Shown here: in pieces, positions 29,616 to 37,158 of the stretch | How the letters are laid out: every line of letters starts with the position of its first letter | How positions within the stretch are numbered: the first letter of the stretch is position 1 | Origin: Candidatus Microthrix parvicella Bio17-1 | Lineage (GTDB): Bacteria > Actinomycetota > Acidimicrobiia > Acidimicrobiales > Microtrichaceae | DNA: 64,000 nucleotides | Reading direction: 5' to 3' | Assembly: GCF_000299415.1 (NCBI RefSeq) | Contig: NZ_AMPG01000003.1 | Coordinates: 440,093 to 504,092 of the forward strand | The notes under the pieces: generated by a model | The model's database searches: none | What the model saw: the letters and a program-made list of their open reading frames with translations, nothing else | What the model was told of the DNA's origin: nothing | Translations under genes and position numbers: made by a program

Positions 29616-32147
29616 TCAGCCCGCTGACGGGGCGGCGGCGTCAACCATGCCGTCGTCGGCTCCGGTCACGCCAGGATCCGCCTGCTCGTCGGTCGCCGGT
29701 TCGCCGCCACCCTGCGACAACAACACAGCCGCCACGACATACAGCAGCAGACCGATGACCACCGTGCGGTTGAAGCCGAAGCTCATCGACAGGATGGTGC
29801 CGGTGGACGAGCCGAGCACCGAGAAGAACCCGTTGACCGCCCAGCACCAGGCCACCAGCCGACCATCGTCGTCCGGGTCCTGGGATTCGGCGGTCAGGTT
29901 TGCCCGGTCGATCCCCGTGGGCAGGAACATGCCCAACAGCACACCAATGGGGAACAACATGGCAAACACCAACACGATGCGGGCGCCTTGGGGCCACGCC
30001 AAGGCCACGTTGGTGATCGGTCGGCTGATGACGAGGTACAGCAGGGTGACCGCCCACAACGCCACCGTGGTGGCGGTGAGACGCACGCGGACATTGGCGC
30101 CGAACCTGTCCGAGTAGCGGGCGCCCACCGCGGTCGCCAGCAACAGCGTGAACAGTGAAACCGAAAGTGACAGGGTGGGGAAGCCCAGTAGCAGCGAGAA
30201 CCGCTGGATCATCGCCACCTCGACGAAGATGAACCCCAGCCCGATCGACGCGAAGTACAGAAACAGGCGTGCCTTGCCCCGAACTTTGACGGTTGACTTT
30301 CGGCGGGCCAAACCGAAGGGCAGCCACAGGAAGAGCGCTGCGGTGATCGTGGCGATCAGCACCAGCATCAACAACAACCGTTCACCGATTGCGATCTCAG
30401 AGTCGCTGTAGTTGCGGGAGAACATGGCGTCGACGTTGCTGAACGGTGTGAAGTGCCAGAAGAAGGGGCCGTTGTCGTTGATCGCAGAGATGTCGTAGGG
30501 GTAGTCGGCCACCAGCCTGGTGACGGTGGCGTCGTCGCCGGAGATGATCTGAGCAGTGATGCCCTCCCCGGTGCCGTCCACCCCGGGCAGATGCACCACC
30601 CGGCCGTCAGGAGTTTCTTCGACCACCTTGGTGACCCGTTCCATGGCGACGGGCTCCGGCGGATTCTTAAACAGCAGGATGGTGGAGATCTTGGCGATCG
30701 AGGCTTCCACGCCTTCCACGGTGAGCCCGGTGTGGTTGGCGAAGTCGCCCTGTTTGCCACCCATCTCCTCGTTGAGCGCCGAGCGGGCCGTTGCCAGGTA
30801 CCGGGCCGTGCGGTTGGGCGCCGACTCGAATTGGAAGTCGCCGAACTGCGACACGATCATGCCCCGGTCGGTGAGGTGGCTGTAGGCGGTGGTCAACATC
30901 TCCTCGGTGTAGAGGTAGCTCTCGGAGAGCACGAACGCCCCCGAGGTGGCGGCGTTGGACGCGGCGTAGCTGTCGGGGGCGACGAACCAGATCAGGTCGT
31001 AGTTTTTGTCGCTGCGGGCCAGGAAGGTGCGCCCGTCACCCTGCACATAGTTGACGCCGGGCTGCTCGGTGATGTTGCCGGTGAATTCCGCGAACTCGTT
31101 GCGCAGCAGGCTGGCGGTCACCGGGTTCAGTTCGACCGCGTCGATGTTCTTTGCCCCGTAGGTACGGGCGGCCATGATCTCGTTGCCACCCGCGGCGCCG
31201 ATGATCAGCATGTTCTCGGGTGGCTCGTCCAACGCTGCGAACGGGATCTGGCGGCTGTCAATGTCGAAGCGGGCCGTCGTTTTGCGGGTGCCGTCGTAGC
31301 GCCAGATCGATGATCCCCACAGCCCGTCGTGGTTCAGAGTGATCAGGTCCTTGGTGGTCTGGGTGGCGTCCACCCGAAACACGGCGCCCCAGTCGCCCGC
31401 CAGCACCTCCTGATCGACGCGCAGCGTCTTGGTGGCGTCGGTGCGGATCGGGATGGAGACGGCAAGCAGCATCGCCGCCAAAGCGACCGCTCCCATCCCC
31501 CCTGCGAAGGCCAGATGGCGCCCCGACCTGACGGCCAGCCACACGCCGAGGGCCACCAGTGCAAGGTTGGATGCCACGATCATGTTCGGAGGGCCGATCC
31601 AAGCCTGGAGCGGGACGGCGGTGAGGCAACCCAAGGCAGCGCCGGTGAGGTCCCAAAAGTAGAGTCGCCGAACTTCGTGCGCCTCGGCGACGATCAGCTT
31701 GGCCAACACCAGGCCGATGGCGAAAAACACCATGGTGAGCGCGATCGACATCACCAGCAGCTTCAAGAACTGCGGGCCGGCGATGCCGACCGCGGAGGCC
31801 CAGATCTTCTGCGTGTCCAATTGCAGGCGGGCCACCACCGCATAGGAGACCAGCCCAACCACACCGGCCACCGGTGCCAACCGGGCCACCAACGACACGG
31901 TGTCGGCCCGACGCAGCCTGGGTGAGAGGGACACGATGGCGCTGGCGGCGCCCAGGCCCAACAGCGCCAGCCCGATCACGAAGTAGGTGTAGTAATAGAA
32001 CAGCTTGAACGAGATCACCCGCGTGTAGGCGATCTCGGTGGACAGGCCGACGAAGCCCACAACGAACGCTGCGGTCAGTCGTGCGGTCACGTCGCGGGCG
32101 GGCGCGGTCGATGGTGGGTGCGTCTCGGCTGCGTGGGAGTCGTTCAT
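29616..32147 (-). CDS. Large membrane protein with spermidine-synthase-like domain
   Basis: This 843-aa protein has an N-terminal membrane region (about residues 22-240, roughly seven helices, starting RLTAAFVVGFVGLSTEIAY). A soluble Rossmann domain like spermidine/spermine synthases follows (NMLIIGAAGGNEIMAARTYGA, NIDAVELNP, YVQGDGRTFLARSDKNYDLIWF). A second membrane block (~600-820, seven or so helices) closes the protein. The SAM-like GxGGG loop reads GAAGGNE and the acidic residue at the end of beta-2 (VELNP) is kept, but polyamine synthesis is doubtful in such membrane-fused forms. The real substrate is unknown. It stands alone between the glycan cluster and the divergent Tad operon. Confidence 0.78.
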   Translation of the reverse strand: MNDSHAAETHPPSTAPARDVTARLTAAFVVGFVGLSTEIAYTRVISFKLFYYYTYFVIGLALLGLGAASAIVSLSPRLRRADTVSLVARLAPVAGVVGLVSYAVVARLQLDTQKIWASAVGIAGPQFLKLLVMSIALTMVFFAIGLVLAKLIVAEAHEVRRLYFWDLTGAALGCLTAVPLQAWIGPPNMIVASNLALVALGVWLAVRSGRHLAFAGGMGAVALAAMLLAVSIPIRTDATKTLRVDQEVLAGDWGAVFRVDATQTTKDLITLNHDGLWGSSIWRYDGTRKTTARFDIDSRQIPFAALDEPPENMLIIGAAGGNEIMAARTYGAKNIDAVELNPVTASLLRNEFAEFTGNITEQPGVNYVQGDGRTFLARSDKNYDLIWFVAPDSYAASNAATSGAFVLSESYLYTEEMLTTAYSHLTDRGMIVSQFGDFQFESAPNRTARYLATARSALNEEMGGKQGDFANHTGLTVEGVEASIAKISTILLFKNPPEPVAMERVTKVVEETPDGRVVHLPGVDGTGEGITAQIISGDDATVTRLVADYPYDISAINDNGPFFWHFTPFSNVDAMFSRNYSDSEIAIGERLLLMLVLIATITAALFLWLPFGLARRKSTVKVRGKARLFLYFASIGLGFIFVEVAMIQRFSLLLGFPTLSLSVSLFTLLLATAVGARYSDRFGANVRVRLTATTVALWAVTLLYLVISRPITNVALAWPQGARIVLVFAMLFPIGVLLGMFLPTGIDRANLTAESQDPDDDGRLVAWCWAVNGFFSVLGSSTGTILSMSFGFNRTVVIGLLLYVVAAVLLSQGGGEPATDEQADPGVTGADDGMVDAAAPSAG

Positions 32148-32372
32148 GACAGCGCAGGAGGCTATCGGAGGGCCGCCGGGCAGTACCTGCGCAGGGTGAA
32201 TGCACCGACGATTCCGTGCTCCGGGTCGGGGTCACCGGGGTTGATGACCCGATGACACATCGAGGTCGGGGCCCGATGCTGGGGGCATGTTTACTTCGCA
32301 GCGCCCCCGTCCAGCGTGTGTTGGGCGGCAACCCGTTGATCTCCACCCCGACTGTTCCCGACCTCTCATCGG

Positions 32373-33188
32373 ATGCGACGCGTTACTCGTCGGATTGTCG
32401 TGATCGCACTCTGGGGTCCCAAGGGCGGGCAGGGTGTCAGCGTCACGGTTGCGTCGTTGGCGTTGTCCCATGTGCGGAGGTCACAGGACAGCGTGGCCAT
32501 CGTGGACCTGGCCGGCGACCAGCCGGCGCTCCTGGGGGCGACGGGAATCCAGTCGGTCGGTGTACTCGACTGGCTGGCGAGCGACGCGGCGGGCGGAGCG
32601 CTGGAACGCACGGCCCTGAACGTGGCGGAGCGGTTGACGGTGGTGCCACTCGGTGGGGGCGACGTGTCGGGGCGCGACACCGGTTCGGGTGGGTTGACCC
32701 CTGGTGGCCATGGGGCGGCCGGCCGGATCGACGCGCTGTGGCGGGCGGTCGATGGCCTGGCCGACGTCGTCCTGGTCGATGTTGGCGTTCCCTCCGCTCG
32801 TGACGGCATGGTCGAACCGGCCGCAACGGCCGGGGCCGACGATCTCCGACGAGCGGCGGTGCTGGCGGCCGCAAACAACGTGGTGGTGATCCGTGCCTGC
32901 TACCTGGCCCTGCGGCGATTCCGTGGTTTGAACCTGCGCTGCGACTCGGCGGTGTTGGTGCGCGAGCCTCAGCGCGCCCTCAGCCGGGGTGATGTTGCCG
33001 ACACACTCGATGCGCCGGTGTCGGCCACGGTGGAACTCGACCCGGCGGTGGCGCGGTCGGTGGATTCCGGAATGTTGGTGTCACGTCTTCCTCGACGCCT
33101 GGACCGAACGATGGCGGCGCTGGCAGACCTCCTGCTCGTCGACGGTGTTCACGCCGCGGCCGCCAGCGAGCGGAAGTCGGCGGGCTGA
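32373..33188 (+). CDS. CpaE/TadZ-like ParA-family protein with degenerate P-loop
   Basis: This 271-aa SIMIBI-fold protein is at the head of the Tad pilus operon. CpaE/TadZ proteins position the Tad secretion machine at the pole or membrane. The deviant Walker A reads WGPKGGQGVSV where KGGxGKT is usual, so the catalytic Lys and the Thr are missing, while the signature Lys of the first part (PKGG) remains. Walker A'-like SVAIVDLAGDQPAL and VVLVDVG are visible. The C-terminal part has LDAPVSATVELDPAVARSVDSG, as in pilus-assembly ATPases. ATP binding without hydrolysis, or no ATP binding at all, is likely. tadA begins 1 bp after its stop. Confidence 0.75.
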   Translation: MRRVTRRIVVIALWGPKGGQGVSVTVASLALSHVRRSQDSVAIVDLAGDQPALLGATGIQSVGVLDWLASDAAGGALERTALNVAERLTVVPLGGGDVSGRDTGSGGLTPGGHGAAGRIDALWRAVDGLADVVLVDVGVPSARDGMVEPAATAGADDLRRAAVLAAANNVVVIRACYLALRRFRGLNLRCDSAVLVREPQRALSRGDVADTLDAPVSATVELDPAVARSVDSGMLVSRLPRRLDRTMAALADLLLVDGVHAAAASERKSAG

Positions 33189-33189
33189 G

Positions 33190-34407
33190 GTGGCACCCGA
33201 CCTGCGCGCTCGACAAGTCGGCCCCCCGAAGGGGACCGGGCCTTCGTTCGGCACGGGAGGGCCTGCCGAAGCGGTATCCGGTTCGGAGATCGCCTCCCTG
33301 GCCAGGCGGGTGCGGGCGGTGCTGGAACGCCGTGAGCCCAGCGGGGAGTGGCCGGTTTCGGCGGTTGCGGCGGTGCTGGCGGAGTTCGACCCGCTCCAGC
33401 AGACGTCGCGGCACCTACAGGTGGCGGAGGAGGTTCGGGCGGAGCTGGTTGGGCTTGGTCCGGTGGCGGCCCTCCTGGCTCTTCCCGGGGTGACCGACGT
33501 TTTGGTCAACGGTCCGGGTCCGGTGTGGATCGAACGCTCCGGCCGCGTTGAGGCCACAGGGGTGACCTTGAGCGAGGCCGATGTGTACCGGTTGGTGGAA
33601 CGCACGCTGGGGCCGCTTGGCAAGCGCGTCGACCCCGCTTCGCCGGTCGCCGACGCGGCGATGGCCGACGGTACCCGGGTGGCGGTGGTGGTGCCGCCGG
33701 TGGCCCTCGGTGGCCCGGTGCTGGCCTACCGGCGCTTCGAGGTGCGAGCGGTGCCGCTGGATGCGCTGGCAGGTCCCGCCCAGGTCGATGCGTTGATGGG
33801 GATCCTGAAGGCTCGCAACAACGTGATCGTGTTTGGGGGCACCGGAGCCGGAAAAACCACGCTGCTGGACGCGCTTTGCTCACAACTGCCCCCGCACGAG
33901 CGTCTGGTGGTGGTTGAGGACACGGCCGAGCTGATGCCCCCGGGGCGGCATCTGGTGCGTCTGGAAGCTCGCCGTGCCAATGCCGAAGGTGCAGGTTCGG
34001 TCGATCTGGGCGACCTGGTTCGTGCGGCGCTTCGGCTGCGACCCGACCGGCTGATCGTCGGGGAGGTGCGTGGGGGCGAGGCCGCCGATCTGGTCAGTGC
34101 GCTGTCAACCGGTCACGACGGGGGCCTGTCCACCGTGCACGCAGGAAACCCCGCCGAGGCGATGGATCGCCTGGAGTCGCTCACCCTGCTCGGTGCCCCG
34201 GGCTTGGGCATCGCCGGCATTCGCCGTCGGTTGCATGCTGCCGTGGACGTGTTGGTTGGGGTTGAACGTCGAGGCGACGGGTCCCGCGGTGTTGTCGGTG
34301 TGTGGAGCCTGGAAGGAACGGCCGAATCGCCCACTTTTGTGCCGCTGGCGGGTTCGGCCCCGGTGCCGCTGCCTGGCGAAAGTCGACGAGGTGTGGGTCG
34401 TGGGTGA
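33190..34407 (+). CDS. tadA: Tad secretion ATPase TadA/CpaF
   Basis: This 405-aa type II/IV secretion ATPase powers Flp pilus assembly. The N-domain contains VTDVLVNGPGPVWIERSGR. Walker A is IVFGGTGAGKTTLLDAL, followed by the Asp box VVVEDTAEL, RPDRLIVGEVRGGEAADLV (Walker B region) and the His box STVHAGNPAEAMDRLE. GTG 33190 starts immediately after the CpaE-like gene; the open frame continues upstream but lies within that gene. The next gene overlaps by 8 nt. Confidence 0.92.
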   Translation: MAPDLRARQVGPPKGTGPSFGTGGPAEAVSGSEIASLARRVRAVLERREPSGEWPVSAVAAVLAEFDPLQQTSRHLQVAEEVRAELVGLGPVAALLALPGVTDVLVNGPGPVWIERSGRVEATGVTLSEADVYRLVERTLGPLGKRVDPASPVADAAMADGTRVAVVVPPVALGGPVLAYRRFEVRAVPLDALAGPAQVDALMGILKARNNVIVFGGTGAGKTTLLDALCSQLPPHERLVVVEDTAELMPPGRHLVRLEARRANAEGAGSVDLGDLVRAALRLRPDRLIVGEVRGGEAADLVSALSTGHDGGLSTVHAGNPAEAMDRLESLTLLGAPGLGIAGIRRRLHAAVDVLVGVERRGDGSRGVVGVWSLEGTAESPTFVPLAGSAPVPLPGESRRGVGRG

Positions 34408-35098
34408 TCTGTTCGTTTCCGCAATCGCCGGCTCGGCAGCCGCAGCGGCTTGGCTGATCCCGACGCTTGGCCCGGTCGCACGACGTTCGGTGGAGTCGCC
34501 CACAATCCCGTCCACCACCCCGACCACGACCCCGTCGGACCGCAAGCCTCGGCATCCCGGGTCGGGGGAGGGGGCGGCGGTCGGGGCCCTGGCCGAGGCC
34601 TTGGCTGCGCGCGTTCGGTCCGGGGCATCGTTGCCCGAGGCGCTCGGCCAGGCGGACGCACCGGAGCCGCTCGGTGAAGACGTGCGGGTGCTGGCGCTTG
34701 AGTTGCGGCGGGGTGTGCCGTTGGACGATGCGCTCCGAGGGCTGGCCGAGGGCGCACCACTTGAGCGGCGCCTGCTGGTGGCGGCACTGCGGCTGGCGGC
34801 CCGGCACGGCGGCCGCACCGCCGATGCGCTGGACGGGGTGGCCAACACGCTTCGCGACCGGAGGGCCGTCGCTGCCGAGCTGGCTGCTCAGACCTCTCAA
34901 GCCCGTTTGTCGGCCTGGGTGCTCGTGGCGCTGCCGCCGCTGTTTCTGGTGCTTGGTTCGGTGGTCGACCCGAGGCTGATCGGGGCGGTGGCCACCCCCG
35001 CCGGCGTCGTGGTGCTTGCCGTGGCGGTCGCGCTGGAGGTGGTTGGTTTCGTGTGGAGCCGTCGCATCCTCGCCTCCGGGGTGGGCGGTGACACGTGA
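34400..35098 (+). CDS. tadB: Tad pilus inner-membrane platform protein, TadB-like (short)
   Basis: This 232-aa membrane protein has a T2SSF/GspF-type helical domain (AEALAARVRSGASLPEAL, LAARHGGRTADALDGVANTLRDRRAV) and C-terminal helices (LVALPPLFLVLGS, GVVVLAVAVALEVVGFVW). It is shorter than typical TadB (~310 aa), lacking part of the N-terminal membrane region. GTG 34400 sits in the tadA stop region; GTG 34391 is also possible. With the next gene it forms the usual TadB-TadC pair. Its GTGA overlap couples it to tadC. Confidence 0.8.
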   Translation: MGDLFVSAIAGSAAAAAWLIPTLGPVARRSVESPTIPSTTPTTTPSDRKPRHPGSGEGAAVGALAEALAARVRSGASLPEALGQADAPEPLGEDVRVLALELRRGVPLDDALRGLAEGAPLERRLLVAALRLAARHGGRTADALDGVANTLRDRRAVAAELAAQTSQARLSAWVLVALPPLFLVLGSVVDPRLIGAVATPAGVVVLAVAVALEVVGFVWSRRILASGVGGDT

Positions 35099-35862
35099 GC
35101 GCCGTCACCACGATCGCCGTGGGGTGGTTGGGCTGGGCCGCGTGGACGTCGACCTCCATGAACGCCGCCGCTTCGTCGACCAACTCGGCCAGACACCTCG
35201 GTTGGGCTGAGGGCGCCCCCGGCCTCCCCGGGGTGATCGAGGGTGAGCAGCAATCGCGGGAGCCCGCCGGGGGCCTCGATCGCCGCTCCCGCATTGCGCT
35301 GGTGCTCGGCGGCGTGGCCCTGTTGGTTCACCCCGTCCTGGCGTTGGTGGTCGTCGCCTGGTGGGGAAAGGGGCGGCTGGCCCGACGCCGAGTGAGGCTG
35401 GCCCAAGTAGCGGCACGGCGGGCTGCCGTCCCCGAGATCGCTGATCTGTTTGTTGTGGCGTTGTCGGCGGGTCTGACCGTTCGGGGAGCCATCCTCGGCG
35501 TTGCGGAGGTTGTCTCGGGACCGTTGTCCGACGACCTTCGAATGGCAGGCCGGGGTCTGGCCCAGGGTGATTCGATCCGCCGAGTGCTCGATCAATGGAG
35601 CGAATCGGAGCATCCCCTGGAACCGATCGGTGCGGCGCTGGCGGCCGCTGACCGATCCGGCTCGGCGGCGACACCGCTGCTGGCCCGCTGCGCCGATCAG
35701 CAACGTGAGTTGGCCCGGCGCCGGGCGGAGGCGCTGGTGCGACGGTTGCCGGTTCGGCTGCTCGGCCCGTTGGTGCTGTGCATCCTTCCGGCACTGATGG
35801 CGGCCACCTTTGGACCGTTGGCGATCGTCTCGTTTCGCCAATTGGGCGATGCGGTGCCGTAA
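35095..35862 (+). CDS. tadC: Tad pilus inner-membrane platform protein, TadC-like
   Basis: This 255-aa membrane protein has a T2SSF domain (EIADLFVVALSAGLTVRGAI, GSAATPLLARCADQQRELARRRAEALVRRLP). Hydrophobic helices lie near residues 70-90 and at the end (GPLVLCILPALMAATFGP). It pairs with TadB as the membrane platform of the Tad machine. The start GTG overlaps the tadB stop as GTGA. An 86-bp gap with a good ribosome-binding site separates it from the pilin gene. Confidence 0.8.
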   Translation: MSAVTTIAVGWLGWAAWTSTSMNAAASSTNSARHLGWAEGAPGLPGVIEGEQQSREPAGGLDRRSRIALVLGGVALLVHPVLALVVVAWWGKGRLARRRVRLAQVAARRAAVPEIADLFVVALSAGLTVRGAILGVAEVVSGPLSDDLRMAGRGLAQGDSIRRVLDQWSESEHPLEPIGAALAAADRSGSAATPLLARCADQQRELARRRAEALVRRLPVRLLGPLVLCILPALMAATFGPLAIVSFRQLGDAVP

Positions 35863-35948
35863 CCGCAACGTCTCGGGCGCAACCCGCCACAGCCCTACCA
35901 ACGCAATTCCACCCGATTCATCCAACCCAACCCAACCAGGAGCATCAC

Positions 35949-36209
35949 ATGTCAGCGATCAAGCACGTCCCACTCAGCATCATTCACCAACTCACGACCC
36001 AACGTGAGGTGCCCGGTTACCGGCCGACCGGCCAACCTCCCCGGACCGTTCGCCGCTTGGACCGGGGTCAGAGCACGGTGGAGTACGCCCTTCTGGTGGT
36101 GGGCATTGCCACCCTCGCGCTGCTGGTACTGGCATGGGCGAGCTCGACCGATGTGGTTGGGGCACTGTTCGACCGTGTGTTTCGGTGGGTCACGGGAAGG
36201 GTGGGGTGA
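35949..36209 (+). CDS. Flp-type pilin / DUF4244-like small prepilin
   Basis: This 86-aa protein has a 40-residue polar leader ending DRG, followed by QSTVEYALLVVGIATLALLVLAWA. That is the prepilin processing site (cleavage expected after Gly) with the conserved Glu at +5 and a hydrophobic helix, as in Flp pilins and the DUF4244 proteins of actinobacterial Tad loci. The ATG is preceded by AGGAG. The gene overlaps the TadE-like gene by 4 nt (GTGA). No prepilin peptidase gene is found next to it. Confidence 0.82.
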   Translation: MSAIKHVPLSIIHQLTTQREVPGYRPTGQPPRTVRRLDRGQSTVEYALLVVGIATLALLVLAWASSTDVVGALFDRVFRWVTGRVG

Positions 36210-36592
36210 TCGGCCCGTCCCGACGGTGCCGCGGGCAGTCCACCGTTGAGCTGGCGGCGGTCTTGCCGGTACTGGTCATTCTGACCCTGTTGGTCATTCA
36301 GGCGGCGTTGGTGGGCCGGGACCGAATCGTCCTGACCCACCGCTGTCGTGCCGCAGCGCGCGCTGCGATGGTGACGCCAACCAACGCAGCGGCGACCGAT
36401 GCCGGAAAGGGTGCAGCGTCGGAGGGGTCCGGTTTCGTCGCTCACCTGGAGGGCAGGATCGCCGTCGGAGAGCTGGTGACCGTGGGTTGCCGGCAACGGC
36501 TGGTGACCGGGCTGCCGTTGGTCGGACCGATGCTCGGTGACCCTGAGGTCACCGAGCGGTTTGTTGTCCGAATCGAATCGGTCGGCGACTGA
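36206..36592 (+). CDS. TadE-like pseudopilin
   Basis: This 128-aa protein has a short basic leader and the TadE signature CRGQSTVELAAVLPVLVILTLLVIQ. That is a Gly/Gln prepilin-like cleavage site, a Glu at +5 and one membrane helix. A soluble C-terminal region with no recognised domain follows. The start GTG overlaps the pilin stop. It is the last gene of the Tad operon (cpaE-like, tadA, tadB, tadC, flp, tadE) and is convergent with the glutathione peroxidase gene 52 bp away. Confidence 0.82.
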   Translation: MIGPSRRCRGQSTVELAAVLPVLVILTLLVIQAALVGRDRIVLTHRCRAAARAAMVTPTNAAATDAGKGAASEGSGFVAHLEGRIAVGELVTVGCRQRLVTGLPLVGPMLGDPEVTERFVVRIESVGD

Positions 36593-36644
36593 GACGAACC
36601 GCTCGCGCTGGTGGCTCGCTGTCGTCAGACCCGATGCATGAGTC

Positions 36645-37121
36645 TTAGGACCGGAAGTTGGCCAGGTCGGCCTGGATCTCCTCGGGTTCAACCTGTGGCT
36701 CGTAGCGCTTCAGTGGCGTGCCGTCGCCGCCGACCAGGAACTTGGTGAAGTTCCAGGCGATGTCGCCGTTGCCGTCGGCTTTGGGCAACGCCTCGCGCAG
36801 CATCCGGTAGAGGGGGTTGGCGTCGTCGCCGTTGACGTCCACCTTGGCCATGAGCTGGAACGGCTCGCCATAGTTTTCCCGCACGAAGGACAGGATCTCC
36901 TCCTCGGTGCCGGGCTCCTGGGCGCCAAACTGGTTGCAGGGCACCCCCAGCACCACCAGGTCGTCGTTGGTCTCATCGAGGGTACGCAGACCTGCGTACT
37001 GTCCGGTGAGGCCTCAATAGCTGGCGACGTTGACCACCAGCACCAATTTGCCGGCGTAGGTGGAAAACGAAATCTGCTCGCCGGTGATCGACGTCATCTC
37101 CAGGTCGTGGAACGTGCTCAT
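36645..37121 (-). CDS. Selenocysteine-containing glutathione peroxidase (in-frame TGA)
   Basis: This 158-aa thiol peroxidase would reduce H2O2 and organic hydroperoxides with its catalytic chalcogen residue. The frame contains one internal TGA at codon 36 (positions 37014-37016), exactly where the family has catalytic Cys or Sec: LVVNVASY-TGA-GLTGQYAGL. The rest is canonical: VLGVPCNQFGAQEP carries the catalytic Gln, and GDIAWNFTKFLVG carries the catalytic Trp and Asn. A hairpin of bacterial SECIS type starts 14 nt after the TGA, with the apical sequence GCAGGUCUGC seen in E. coli fdhF. So TGA is read here as selenocysteine. The ATG follows AAGGG by 6 nt. A conventional call would start at an internal ATG after the TGA and lose the active site. 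It assumes selA/B/C/D elsewhere in the genome; a sequencing error (TGC to TGA) is the alternative. Confidence 0.88.
36982..36999 (-). promoter_or_regulatory. Bacterial SECIS hairpin of the glutathione peroxidase
   Basis: On the coding strand, GTACGCA and TGCGTAC pair perfectly around a GGTC loop. It begins 14 nt after the TGA codon, so the loop is about 21 nt from the TGA, within the 16-37 nt range usual for bacterial SECIS elements. The loop and closing pairs (GCAGGUCUGC) match those of the E. coli formate dehydrogenase H element bound by SelB. It overlaps codons for Tyr-Ala-Gly-Leu-Arg in the conserved helix after the active site. Confidence 0.85.
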
Positions 37122-37158
37122 GGCTGCCCTTCTGAGGGGTGGGTGGTTGGATGCGACC

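Noticed and set aside
36645-36956. Separate 103-aa truncated glutathione peroxidase gene or pseudogene
   Set aside because: The upstream codons, ribosome-binding site, catalytic context and SECIS hairpin show that it is the second part of a selenoprotein gene.
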